Assembly: GCF_002343915.1 (NCBI RefSeq)
Contig: NZ_NETK01000001.1
Location: 4,908,001 to 4,972,000, forward strand
Reading direction: 5' to 3'
DNA: 64,000 bases
Source of the DNA: Nannocystis exedens
Lineage (GTDB): Bacteria; Myxococcota_A; Polyangia; Nannocystales; Nannocystaceae
Shown: piece by piece, positions 42,624 through 51,062 of the stretch
Layout: each line of letters opens with the position of its first letter
Numbering within the stretch: the first letter of the stretch is position 1
Program-made: the position numbers and the translations under genes
Notes under the pieces: model-generated
What the model was told of the DNA's origin: nothing
What the model saw: the letters and a program-made list of their open reading frames with translations, nothing else
Databases searched by the model: none

Positions 42624-44063
42624 TCAGGGACTCTTGCTGTCGAACGCCGCCACCGCCGCGGCCAGCACCGGGTCGCGGCCGGCGACGAAGTCCGCGCGGG
42701 TCTCGACCGCGGTGATGTCGGGATGCACGCCGTCGCCCTCGGCGACCGTGCCCTTGGCCGAGTGGTAGTCGCCGACGACGTATTGGAGCAGCGCGCCGTT
42801 CTCGAGCCGCTCGAGCAGCGACGGCAGCGCCGCGCCGGCCGATGCGCGCGCCCCCGCGACGCGCACGCGCCCGAGGTCGCGCAGCCCGGCGGCGAAGATC
42901 TCCGACGTGCTCGCCGTGCCCTCGTCGACCAGCACGATCACCGGCCCCGCGAACGCTTGCGGATCGCCGGCCACGTTGAACTCCTGGGTGAACTCGCGGA
43001 ACTGCAGCTTGCCGAGGCTACCTGACTCTTGGAGCAGGAGGCGCGCGACCGGGATCGACATCGCCCCGACGCCGCCGGGGTTGCCGCGCAGGTCGAGAAC
43101 CAGCGCCTCCATACCCTGCCCGCGCAGGTCGGTCATCGCCGCCTTCACGCGCTCGACCATCGGCAGCATCCAGTAGTTGAACGCGATGTAGCCGATCTTC
43201 TTCCCGCCGGCCTCGCTCGTCAGCATGCGGTGCTCGACCGTCGTCGGCAGGTCGCGGAGGTTGCCGAGCGACACCCGCTCGCCGGGCGGCGTGACGCAGG
43301 CGACCTCCTTCGTCACCTCGGCGTCCTTGGCGCCCGGGTCGAGATACGTCAACCTGCGCTTTTGGCCAGGTTGGCACCACAGCGCCCGCCCCGCCTCGAA
43401 GGCGGCGTGGTAGGCCACCTCGCCTGGGCGCATCGCCTCGCTGCGGGCGCGGGCGATCAAGGCCTCGGCGGTCTTGTCGCCGATCTTCACCAGCACCGCG
43501 CCGGCGGGCACGCCGCTGGCGACGCCGCCGACCTTTGGGTCGACGACCACGAGTTGTTCGCCGATCATGCGCACGTGGATCGGCACGCGCGCCGGGCCGC
43601 CGCTCGTGTCGTCGGGTTCGGCGCCGCCGAGCGGCGGCACGACCTTGAAGTGGCTCTGCCCGAGCGTCTCGAGCAGGTCGTTCATCACCTTGTAGGCCGC
43701 CGGCGCGTCGGCCACCGTCGTGAGCTTGGCGCCGTACTCGGCGCGCAGCGACGGCCAGTCCTTGCAGGCCAGCGTCGGGTCAAAGTGCTTCTCGAGCACC
43801 GTCCGCCAAACGCGGTCGAAGGTCGCCGTGTACGGCGTCTCCGGCAGCGGCGGCAGCGTCGCCGGGTCGAGTTCGGCCCAGCTGCGGCAGGTGTCGCCAG
43901 CCGGCCTCGCAGCAGCCCCCGGCGCATCGCTCGCCTTCGCGTCCGCGGACGCGACGACCGGCGCGGCCGCCTTCTCGGCCGGCGCGGCCGCCTCCGTCGC
44001 CGGCTCGCCGCACGCGCAGACGAGCGCCACCGCGGCGGCGCTCACCAACCTGGGGAAGCGCAT
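42624..44063 (-). CDS. S41-family peptidase-like lipoprotein
   Basis: 479 residues. Lipoprotein signal RLVSAAAVALVCAC, an Ala-rich linker, a helical domain (YTATFDRVWRTVLEKHFDP, LLETLGQSHFKVVPP), a PDZ-like middle part (GVASGVPAGAVLVKIGD) and an S41 core with IGYIAFNYWMLPM, LVLDLRGNPGGVG and the Ser loop DEGTASTSEIFAAGL. Where CtpA enzymes carry the catalytic Lys (GxxYGKG), this protein reads AGARASAGAALPS, so the classical Ser-Lys dyad is absent; it may use another base, as in IRBP/tricorn-type members, or be inactive. It starts only 4 bases after the stop of the Crp/Fnr gene, so the two are co-transcribed. Confidence 0.85.
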   Translation of the reverse strand: MRFPRLVSAAAVALVCACGEPATEAAAPAEKAAAPVVASADAKASDAPGAAARPAGDTCRSWAELDPATLPPLPETPYTATFDRVWRTVLEKHFDPTLACKDWPSLRAEYGAKLTTVADAPAAYKVMNDLLETLGQSHFKVVPPLGGAEPDDTSGGPARVPIHVRMIGEQLVVVDPKVGGVASGVPAGAVLVKIGDKTAEALIARARSEAMRPGEVAYHAAFEAGRALWCQPGQKRRLTYLDPGAKDAEVTKEVACVTPPGERVSLGNLRDLPTTVEHRMLTSEAGGKKIGYIAFNYWMLPMVERVKAAMTDLRGQGMEALVLDLRGNPGGVGAMSIPVARLLLQESGSLGKLQFREFTQEFNVAGDPQAFAGPVIVLVDEGTASTSEIFAAGLRDLGRVRVAGARASAGAALPSLLERLENGALLQYVVGDYHSAKGTVAEGDGVHPDITAVETRADFVAGRDPVLAAAVAAFDSKSP

Positions 44064-44067
44064 CGGC

Positions 44068-44775
44068 TCACTCGTAGGTCACGCGCTCGAGGGCGTTGAG
44101 ATCGAGGACCACGATCTCCTGGCGGCTGAGGCTCAGGATCCCCTCGCGCTGCATGCGATTGAGGGCCCGCGAGATCTCCTCTCGAACGGTGCCCAGGCGG
44201 GCAGCAACAGTGTTCATGTCGAGCTGCCGCGGGATGACGCACGGCTTGCCGGGCTCGGCGCCGGCGCGCATCGCCAGCGACAGCAGGAACGACGCCAGTC
44301 GGCGCTCGACTGACCGAAGGGACAGGTCGAGCACGAGGTCGATCAGGCGGTTGGCGCGGAACGCCATGTGCCGCATCAGCGCGAACGCCAGCGGCTGCGA
44401 ACGCCCTATAAGGTTGATCACCGGGTCCGTCTCGAACTGCCACGCCTCCGAGTCGAGCATGGCGAAGGCCGAGGCTGCGCACTGGACGTCGCGCGGCAAG
44501 AAGCCCTCACCGATCAGCTTTCCGGGCTCCGCGAGGTACAGGATCTGCTCGCGGCCTTCGGAGGAGATGAGGCTCAGCTTGAATTCGCCCGACTTCACCA
44601 CGAACAGTCCGGGACCTGGCTCACCACGGCGGAAGACTGAGCGTTTGCGCTTCACCTCGACGAGATTCGCGCCGAGACATAGCTCGGTCATGGTCTCTTC
44701 TGGCACCTGGTCCCAACCGGCGTAGCGCAGCAGCGCCTGGCGGACTTGTTCGACTTCCGCGCCCTCGATCGGCAT
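44068..44775 (-). CDS. Crp/Fnr-family transcriptional regulator
   Basis: 235 residues. An N-terminal cyclic-nucleotide-binding-type beta roll (RGEPGPGLFVVKSGEFKLSL, LYLAEPGKLIGEG), dimerisation helix (RLIDLVLDLSLRSVERRLAS) and HTH_Crp domain (MNTVAARLGTVREEISRALN, then REGILSLSRQEIVVLD). The N-terminal Cys set of Fnr is absent, so oxygen sensing by an Fe-S cluster is unlikely. The cAMP-contacting GExxxR(S/T) motif is replaced by GEGFLPRD, so the ligand is unclear. It leads an operon with an S41 lipoprotein and a LolA-like lipoprotein and is divergent from a roadblock-like gene. Confidence 0.92.
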   Translation of the reverse strand: MPIEGAEVEQVRQALLRYAGWDQVPEETMTELCLGANLVEVKRKRSVFRRGEPGPGLFVVKSGEFKLSLISSEGREQILYLAEPGKLIGEGFLPRDVQCAASAFAMLDSEAWQFETDPVINLIGRSQPLAFALMRHMAFRANRLIDLVLDLSLRSVERRLASFLLSLAMRAGAEPGKPCVIPRQLDMNTVAARLGTVREEISRALNRMQREGILSLSRQEIVVLDLNALERVTYE

Positions 44776-44798
44776 GGCGCAAGTGTAGCCGTTTTGCG

Positions 44799-44809
44799 CT
44801 CATGATGAG
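44799..44809. promoter_or_regulatory. small perfect palindrome between divergent genes (candidate operator)
   Basis: CTCATGATGAG, a perfect inverted repeat about a central G, 24 bases upstream of the crp-like start. Crp/Fnr proteins often autoregulate through dyad sites, but the spacing is shorter than a classical TGTGA-N6-TCACA site, so the assignment is tentative. Confidence 0.3.
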
Positions 44810-44972
44810 TCTCTCATTTGGTCCGAAGTGAGTTCATCCGGGGCCGTCAGCGGTTTTGCGCGGTTGCCGCGATTCGGCGCAGGACCCGGTTTCGCCGATC
44901 TTTTGGAGGGCCCACATGTAGGACATACACTCGCGCCAACTTACCACCCCGCGCCAGAGAAGGAGCCCACCC

Positions 44973-45401
44973 ATGGAAACCCAGCAGATCGAGAAGCGCC
45001 CCCTGCGCCTGCCCCCCCTCCCGCGGCCCGGCAAGCCTCTCTACGAGCGGCGCCGCAACCGCTTCCAGGACACCAAGTCCGCGCTGATCGCGGCGTTCGA
45101 CGGCGCGGTCAGCCGCGGTGAGCTCGACCTCGTGGTCGTCGCCGACGAGAGCGGCTTCGTCGTCTCCCAGAGCACGACCGATCTCGACCTGACCATGCTC
45201 GCCGCCGTCACCCCGCTGGTCGGTCGCGGTCGCGCGCGCGCCACCGTCAAGCGCGACGGCCAGGAGCGCGGCCTCAGCGTCAAGGCGATCGAGGTCCTTG
45301 GCGAGACCCTCTACGTCGCCTGCCTCGGCGGCAAGTTCGGCTCGCGCGAGCGCGAGCTGGCCACCAGCGCCAGCGCCGCCAAGCGGATCCTCCTCAGCTA
45401 G
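44973..45401 (+). CDS. small conserved protein, roadblock/LC7-like
   Basis: 142 residues; AGAAGGAGCCCACCC is a good ribosome site before ATG 44973. After a basic, Pro-rich N-terminus (LRLPPLPRPGKPLYERRR) the body reads LDLVVVADESGFVVSQSTTD, then LTMLAAVTPLVGRG and ETLYVACLGG, a pattern like roadblock/LC7 domains (beta strand, 'D..G..v..s', helix, beta strand). In myxobacteria such proteins partner small Ras-like GTPases such as MglA, but no GTPase is next to it. Function is inferred from fold only. A repeat-bearing gap follows. Confidence 0.7.
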   Translation: METQQIEKRPLRLPPLPRPGKPLYERRRNRFQDTKSALIAAFDGAVSRGELDLVVVADESGFVVSQSTTDLDLTMLAAVTPLVGRGRARATVKRDGQERGLSVKAIEVLGETLYVACLGGKFGSRERELATSASAAKRILLS

Positions 45402-45566
45402 CGCGACGGCCGGGTGGCCTCCACCCCTCGCTCGCGCCCGCAGCTCGCGCCCCGCGGATCGGCGGCCGGCGCGAGGGGTGAATCGCGGAACGACTTCCCC
45501 TTAGCACATGTTTCTTACGACAGGGCCTTAAGACCTGTCCTCCTGGCTAGTCCCTTTTGCTTGCAC

Positions 45567-46742
45567 TTACATGGCCGCGAGCGCCGCGCGCAGCGCGGCC
45601 TCCGGTTGCGTCGCCATGTCGGCGACCGCGACGTCCGGCTCGACGCCGATCCCGTCGATCAGGCGATCCTTCGGCGAGAAGTAGCGCGCGATCGTCAGCG
45701 TCAGCACCGAACCGTCATCGAGGCCGATGACGTCCTGCACCGTGCCCTTGCCGTAGCTGCGCTCGCCGACCACCTTCGCGCGCCCGTGATCCTGCAGCGC
45801 GATCGCCAGCAGCTCCGACGCCGAGGCGGAGCGGTGATCTTGCAGCACCACGACCTTCGTCGCGTCGTCGGTGGCCGCCTGCGTCGCTCGCTCCTCGCGG
45901 AGGATCTGCCCGCCGCGCCCGCGCGTCCGCACGAGCACGCCCTCGCCGACGAACGTGTCGGCGATCAGCACCGCCTCGCCGACGTCGCCGCCCGGGTTGC
46001 CGCGCACGTCGAGCACCACGCCGGCGATGCCCGCGGCGCCGGCCGAGCGCCGCAGCTCCTTCAGGGTGTTGCGCACGCTGTCGGCGACGCCGGAGCGGAA
46101 GGCGCGGATCCGGAGGTGGGCGAACTTGCGGCCGCCGTGCTCGACGAGCGCCCCCGTGACGACCGGGAGCGACTGCCCCGAGAGCACGAGGCGCTGCGCC
46201 GTGGGGCCCGCGTCGTTGCGTCGCTGCACGACGAGGTCGATCGCCTCACCGTCGCCGCCGAGCAGCAGGACATCGACCTCGGCACGCGACAGCATGAAGG
46301 CGACGTCCTGATCGCGAATCTTCAAAATGGAGTCGCCGGGCTGGAGACCGATCTTCTCGGCCGGCGAGCCGGGCAACACGGCCGCCACCTCGAGTCGAGA
46401 GGGTTTGCGCGAGCCCGGCTCGGCGCGCTGGAACTCGACGATCATCCCGGTCGTGCCGCCGCGGCTGCGCTGCTTGAGCAACGCCCGCTCGTCGGCGGTG
46501 AGATAGTGACTGTGACGATCGAGGCCGCTGACGATTCGCTTCAGCGACTCTGCCAGTACACGGCTGGGCTCGACGGGATCGACATAGCGGTCGAGCACGG
46601 TGCGGAGCGCCTTGCCGTAGGCGTCGGTGCCGAGGTTGTTGTTGCCGGCCTGCGCGTCGGGGAGCCCCGACTGCACGCACCACATCGCCGCAGCGCCGAG
46701 CGAGAAGGCCAGGAGCGAGCGCCAGCGAGACACGGGGTTCAT
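45567..46742 (-). CDS. S41 carboxyl-terminal processing protease
   Basis: 391 residues. N-terminal signal SLLAFSLGAAAMWCVQSG, helical cap (ALRTVLDRYVDPVEPSRVL, LDRHSHYLTADER), PDZ domain (AAVLPGSPAEKIGLQPGDSI), and S41 core with VVLDVRGNPGGDVGEAV, catalytic Ser in DHRSASASELLAIAL and Lys in SYGKGTVQDVIGLDDGS, both intact. It is the third S41 protein within 15 kb and the second with an intact dyad. It stands alone on the minus strand, and its stop is followed by a repeat cluster (45496-45546) shared with the convergent roadblock-like gene. Confidence 0.93.
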   Translation of the reverse strand: MNPVSRWRSLLAFSLGAAAMWCVQSGLPDAQAGNNNLGTDAYGKALRTVLDRYVDPVEPSRVLAESLKRIVSGLDRHSHYLTADERALLKQRSRGGTTGMIVEFQRAEPGSRKPSRLEVAAVLPGSPAEKIGLQPGDSILKIRDQDVAFMLSRAEVDVLLLGGDGEAIDLVVQRRNDAGPTAQRLVLSGQSLPVVTGALVEHGGRKFAHLRIRAFRSGVADSVRNTLKELRRSAGAAGIAGVVLDVRGNPGGDVGEAVLIADTFVGEGVLVRTRGRGGQILREERATQAATDDATKVVVLQDHRSASASELLAIALQDHGRAKVVGERSYGKGTVQDVIGLDDGSVLTLTIARYFSPKDRLIDGIGVEPDVAVADMATQPEAALRAALAAM

Positions 46743-47070
46743 CGTGGCGGAAAGACGCGCGAGGGTCCAGGTTGGTTCCCGGGCCCGCGCGCCCCGGCCT
46801 CGCGCGCGGCTGCACCTGTCATGCGGCGTGCGGCAGGACCGCCGGAGAGGGGACGGGCGCGGGCGGCTCGCGCGTCAGAGGCTCCGCCGCGCGGCGCTGC
46901 TCCAGCAACTCGCGGAGCAACGGGCGGGTGGTGGCGGCATCGACGAATACGCGACAAAAGAGGGCTGGGCGGGAGCGGAGCCGCATGGTCCCGAACGTCT
47001 TGCACGTCGCGGGCCAGCGCGATGTCGAGGAGCTACGGGGACGCGAGGGGGCCGGGGAGGAGGGGACCCA
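46743..47070. other. intergenic upstream of the S41 protease gene
   Basis: About 330 bases between the protease start and the XRE gene terminator. Frames here are Arg/Pro/Ala-rich and unsupported. It should contain the protease promoter; no clear -35/-10 pair was seen. Confidence 0.5.
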
Positions 47071-47106
47071 AGAAAAAATGGCAACGGCGCTTGGCGACCG
47101 TTGCCA
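47071..47106 (-). terminator. Rho-independent terminator of the XRE regulator gene
   Basis: On the minus strand TGGCAACGG (47106-47098), a 10-base loop, CCGTTGCCA (47087-47079): a perfect 9-bp stem followed by TTTTTT (47078-47073). It lies 55 bases past the XRE stop and is one of only two clear hairpin-plus-T-run terminators noticed in the window. Confidence 0.9.
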
Positions 47107-47160
47107 ACTTGCGACTCGGCCCGCGGCCTGGACCGACCGGCCGATCGGGCCTTGTGGGAC

Positions 47161-47541
47161 TCAACCGCCTTCGAGCGTGCGAGCGACCTTGACGAGGTCG
47201 CGGATCTGCTTCGGCGACAACTGGGCGGCGACCGCGTGGAGCTCGTCGAGCAGCTCGCCCTTGGGACCGCTCTTCGCCTTGGTCTTCGGCAGCAGGTCGG
47301 TCGGCTCGCAGCCGAACGCCTGGGCGAGGAGGAGGAGCGACTCGATCCGCGGAGCCTTGTAGCCGAGCTCGAGCTTGTTGACCGTGGTGACCGTCAGACC
47401 TGTCTGTTTGGCCAGCTCTTCGATCGTCAGGTGCGGCCGCCAGCCGGTCTCGCCCTCACGCTTGCGGCGGGTCTTGGGCGGCGGAGTCGCGGTGCGCCAC
47501 AGCCTGATCCGTCGTCCGATTTCCTGTGCAACTTCGTTCAT
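47161..47541 (-). CDS. XRE-family helix-turn-helix regulator
   Basis: 126 residues. The HTH_3 domain is interrupted near its start by a basic loop (TATPPPKTRRKREGETGWRP) between helix 1 (EVAQEIGRRIRLWR) and the helix-turn-helix LTIEELAKQTGLTVTTVNKL. Then GYKAPRIESLLLLAQAFG and a short C-terminal region (LLDELHAVAAQLSPKQIRDL). Unlike phage repressors it lacks a peptidase domain. No toxin-like partner is adjacent: it is monocistronic with its own terminator. Confidence 0.88.
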   Translation of the reverse strand: MNEVAQEIGRRIRLWRTATPPPKTRRKREGETGWRPHLTIEELAKQTGLTVTTVNKLELGYKAPRIESLLLLAQAFGCEPTDLLPKTKAKSGPKGELLDELHAVAAQLSPKQIRDLVKVARTLEGG

Positions 47542-47674
47542 CTTGAGCTCCTCGGTCGGATGTCCCGGGCCCCATCATGACACAACTTACCTGGCGCTTC
47601 GAACAGTCCGCCGTTGCGGATGCTCACACGGGCATGTCTCATAGGACTTGTCCTTCGGGGCTAGTTGGCCCCGT

Positions 47675-50047
47675 TCAAAACACGCCACGAAGGCCCAGGG
47701 AGGGCAAAATGTATCTTAAGCCACGCGAGCCGCAAGACGCGTCGCTGACGATCGCACCTGCTCCCGACGATGCTGCGTCCGAACTTCCTTGCAGCACGCA
47801 CGCGATCACTTCGCTCGAATACGTCGAGTTGAGCACGTCTGCGACGAAGTGCAGGCTCCACGCGCGGAAGCGCCAGGTTCGTTCGGCGCGCAGGTCGAGC
47901 TGGAAGTAAGCGGGCAAGCGACGGTTGTTGCGGTTGTAGAGGAGCGCCTCGGAAGCCGTCTGATCGCCGATCTGGACGGTGTACGGGCGACCTGAATGAA
48001 AGTGCAGGCGACCGCCGAAGCTCCAGCGATCGCTGATGCGATAGCCGAGCACGACGTTGACGATGTGACGCTGATCCCAGTTCGAGGGGGCGCGCCCGCC
48101 GTACTCGTACTCGCGGGTCGAGCGCGACAGCGTGTACGCGGCCCACCCGTAGGCGCGCTGACCGGGCAGCAGGCGCGCCATCGTCTCGAGCCCGTACGAC
48201 CAACCCTTGGCCGAGATCACGAGGTCGTCGATCTCCTGCAGCTTGCCCGACGACAGCGACGCGAGGTCGTAGTCCTGCAGGTTCGACAGCCGCCCGAGGT
48301 ACACGTCCTGCGTGATCGCCAGCTTGTTGCCGAGCACCAGCTCGTAGCCGACGCTGCCCTGGATGTTGCGCTGCAGCCCGCGCTCGAAGCCGAAGCTCTC
48401 GAGCCCCGGCAGCGGGACCGGGAAGCTCGGCGGCTGGTGGTACACGCCGACGTTCTGCCGCAGCGTCCAGCGCTCGCCGACCTTCTCGCGCACGAGGATC
48501 CGCGGGTCGATGCCGAACGCGTGCGTCACCGTGCGCGCCTGCGGCAGCACCGGCGAGTGACCGACCTGCGCGTAGAGGTCGCCGCGCACGCCGGGGCGGA
48601 TGTCGAACCGGCCCTTGCGCCACAGCAGTTCGGCGTACACGCCGGTGGCCGAGACCACGCGATCGCTGAACAGCTGCGTCAGGCTCTCGAGCTTCCACCC
48701 CTCGCTCGCCGTCGCCGCCGTCGCGCCGCGGAAGATCTGGACCTCCTGATCGATGCCCGCCCCGAACTCCGCGTTGCCGCTCTCGCCCACCGGCACGCGC
48801 ACGTCGACGCGCGGCGCGATCAGCCACTCGTTGCTGCGGGTGCGCGACAGGCCGGTGCGGTCGAGGCCGAGGCCGAGGCTGTAGGTGGCGACGCCGCCGC
48901 GCGGCAGCTCGTGGCGGATCTTCTGCACCAGCCGGTAGAACTCGAAGCGCACGAACGGGGTCGGGTTCGACTTCTCGCCGAGCTCGTCGAAGCTGCCGAG
49001 CGCGAACGCGGTGTAGGTCGCACGCTTGCCGAGCGCGTGGTCGAAGCGGGCCTGGTAGTCCCAGAAGCGCAGCTTGAGGTTGGCCTGGACCAGCGTCAGC
49101 ACCCCCGCGGTGTAGCTGTAGCGGCCCGCCAGCGTCAGCGAGCCGCGAGCCGGTCCGCGCCGGCACTCCTCGCGCTTGACACGGCCTGTCTTTTTAGACC
49201 TGGCCTTTTTTCGCTGTTCTGCGAGACATGCCCGATCGTACTTGTAGTTGAGCGGGATCTCGACCAGGCCGCCGGCGTCGGTGAGGCGGACGTCGAACTC
49301 GCCGTAGGCGCGGTCGCGTCGGGCCGCGCGCGTGCGACCCTCGATGATGCCGCTGGCGTAGCGACCGAGCCGCACCGGGGCGCCGCTGGCGTAGAAGTCG
49401 ACCTGGTCGATGAAGTAAGGGTGGATGACCGACGGCCCGAGCGCGACGTGGAACAGGATCGGCACGCGCACGCCGTCGAGGTAGTAGCCGGTGTTGCCGG
49501 GCGCCGCGCCGCGGACGACCACGTACGGCAGAAACCCCGCCAGCTGCGACACGCCGGGCAGGCTGCCGACCACCCGGAACGGGTCGCCGAAGGTCCCCGG
49601 CACCGCGCGGAGCTCCTCGTCGCGCAGCGTCGTGCTCGACACCGCGACCTCGCGCTGCTGCCGGACCACGGTGCGGAACTTGTTGCCGGCGACGTCGGGC
49701 GCGAGGCGGTACTCGTAGACGAGGTCCTGGCGGTCCTCCAATTTAATACTTACGGACAGGTCCTGAAAGCCAGCCGCGCGGATCAGCAGCTTGTGCTCCC
49801 CGGGCGGCAGCCACAGCTCGAAGTGACCGGTCTTGTCGGTCTCGGCCGAATTCTCGTCGCCGAGCAGACGCGCGCCCGCCACCGGATCGCGGCTGCCGTA
49901 GACCATCACACGCCCGCGCAGCCGCGCTCGCCCGGGCGGACTCGTGGGAGGAGACGTCGCAGCCGGATTCGTCGCCTCGGGTGTCGTGCTCGACGCGCTC
50001 GTCGGCGCCGACGCCGACGCGAGCGCGAGGAGGAGGGCGAGCACCAC
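47675..50047 (-). CDS. TonB-dependent outer-membrane receptor
   Basis: 790 residues. Signal LALLLALASASAPTSAS, a carboxypeptidase-regulatory-like N-domain (LRGRVMVYGSRDPVAGARLL, GHFELWLPPGEHKLLI), a plug domain (AVSSTTLRDEELRAVPGTFG, PYVVVRGAAPGNTGYYLDGV) and a long beta-barrel ending in GLRGVF (terminal Phe). No TonB box was recognised. The ligand is not evident; iron, B12 and glycans are common cargoes. An in-frame insertion at about 49180-49235 encodes a basic loop (KKARSKKTGRVKREECRRG) and coincides with a dispersed repeat. Confidence 0.88.
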   Translation of the reverse strand: MVLALLLALASASAPTSASSTTPEATNPAATSPPTSPPGRARLRGRVMVYGSRDPVAGARLLGDENSAETDKTGHFELWLPPGEHKLLIRAAGFQDLSVSIKLEDRQDLVYEYRLAPDVAGNKFRTVVRQQREVAVSSTTLRDEELRAVPGTFGDPFRVVGSLPGVSQLAGFLPYVVVRGAAPGNTGYYLDGVRVPILFHVALGPSVIHPYFIDQVDFYASGAPVRLGRYASGIIEGRTRAARRDRAYGEFDVRLTDAGGLVEIPLNYKYDRACLAEQRKKARSKKTGRVKREECRRGPARGSLTLAGRYSYTAGVLTLVQANLKLRFWDYQARFDHALGKRATYTAFALGSFDELGEKSNPTPFVRFEFYRLVQKIRHELPRGGVATYSLGLGLDRTGLSRTRSNEWLIAPRVDVRVPVGESGNAEFGAGIDQEVQIFRGATAATASEGWKLESLTQLFSDRVVSATGVYAELLWRKGRFDIRPGVRGDLYAQVGHSPVLPQARTVTHAFGIDPRILVREKVGERWTLRQNVGVYHQPPSFPVPLPGLESFGFERGLQRNIQGSVGYELVLGNKLAITQDVYLGRLSNLQDYDLASLSSGKLQEIDDLVISAKGWSYGLETMARLLPGQRAYGWAAYTLSRSTREYEYGGRAPSNWDQRHIVNVVLGYRISDRWSFGGRLHFHSGRPYTVQIGDQTASEALLYNRNNRRLPAYFQLDLRAERTWRFRAWSLHFVADVLNSTYSSEVIACVLQGSSDAASSGAGAIVSDASCGSRGLRYILPSLGLRGVF

Positions 50048-50486
50048 GCGACCAGGATATCGAAGGTCCGCCGCGCCGAGGTCGCGAATGCGCGCGAGGG
50101 CCGGTGTCGTCGCCCCGGGCGGCTCGCGCTCAGGGTCCGCCAGACGCGCCCGGCGCGGGCGAGGCAGGCAGCGAGCCGGCCTGCGGCGGCCGCTGCCTCA
50201 TCTTCTCGCGCCGCGGGCAGCGGCCACCTGCGTGCGCCCGATACGTCCTTCTCCCGAGCTCGACACGGGTTGCGGCCGTGCGCACTGCGGGCGACCGACG
50301 ACCTTCCCGCTGCCCAGGGCAAGCCAGAGGCCCGCCGTCCCGATCCAGCCAGGACGGCCTGCGCGCAGCCATTTTTTCTTGCGTGTCCCGCTGATCCCGA
50401 CCGCAGCTCGCTGCAAGGACGGGCCGGTCACTCATGCGAGCCGGTGCTGGGCGCCGGTCCATCGCCCAGCGCTTCGACATGTTCTA
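50048..50486. other. intergenic upstream of the TonB-receptor gene
   Basis: About 440 bases without a supported gene. It contains GCCGTCC/GGACGGC arms (50334-50340, 50352-50358) followed 13 bases later by TTTTTT (50372-50377), a weak terminator candidate with no obvious gene, and a dispersed repeat at the right end (from 50477). Confidence 0.45.
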
Positions 50487-50942
50487 TCAAACATGCCCCG
50501 AAGTACAGCTCGAGCACCCCCGCAGCTCAAGCCCCATCGCGCCGGAGAGCCGCCCGGCGAGCCCCGGGCAGGCGAGCATCCTCCGCGCTCGACGGCCCGC
50601 GGCTCGGCGACGCAGCCCGCTCCCGCGCGACCGGCGGCTCGGGGGCGACGCGGAGCGCACGGCCGCCTGCGCCGGGCGCGGCGGCGATCGACGGCGCTCG
50701 CCCGGCGGCTCCTTCGTGCTCGTCGCGCGCGTGGGCGCCTCGACGTACTCGCCGAAGATCCGCTGCTTCATGTCCTCGAGCATCGGCGAGATCCGCCCGC
50801 GCGTTCCGTCGAGCAGCTCCTTGGCCTGCGGGGTCTCGCCGATCCGGTCGACGTGCTCCGAGAGCGTGTAGGCGCCGAGCTTCACGGTGCAGCTCGCCCA
50901 CAGGATCGCCACCAGGAACACGAGGCTGAGCAGGGTGCGCAT
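50487..50942 (-). CDS. small membrane-anchored protein of unknown function
   Basis: 151 residues. The first ~70 look genuine: a signal/anchor (RTLLSLVFLVAILWASC), then LGAYTLSEHVDRIGETPQAK and ISPMLEDMKQRIFGEYVE. After about residue 75 the sequence becomes Arg/Pro/Ser-rich and ends inside a dispersed repeat (SCTSGHV), so the gene may have lost its original stop and been extended into repeat DNA. No family recognised. Downstream of proC on the same strand with a gap of about 120 bases. Confidence 0.55.
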   Translation of the reverse strand: MRTLLSLVFLVAILWASCTVKLGAYTLSEHVDRIGETPQAKELLDGTRGRISPMLEDMKQRIFGEYVEAPTRATSTKEPPGERRRSPPRPAQAAVRSASPPSRRSRGSGLRRRAAGRRARRMLACPGLAGRLSGAMGLELRGCSSCTSGHV

Positions 50943-51062
50943 GAGGCCGGGCGCGCGGCGTGCCCGAGGCGCGCGCGCGCGATCTTCGAGCCCGCGCGGG
51001 CGCGAGGCAAATTTTCGACCGGCGACGCCCCGCGGCCGGGAGCCGCGCGGCCGGTCGCGGCG

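Noticed and set aside
47161..47541. XRE regulator as antitoxin of a toxin-antitoxin pair
   Set aside because: No small toxin-like gene adjoins it, and it has its own terminator 55 bases downstream.
50334..50377. Intrinsic terminator on the plus strand
   Set aside because: The stem is 13 bases away from the T-run and no plus-strand gene ends nearby.
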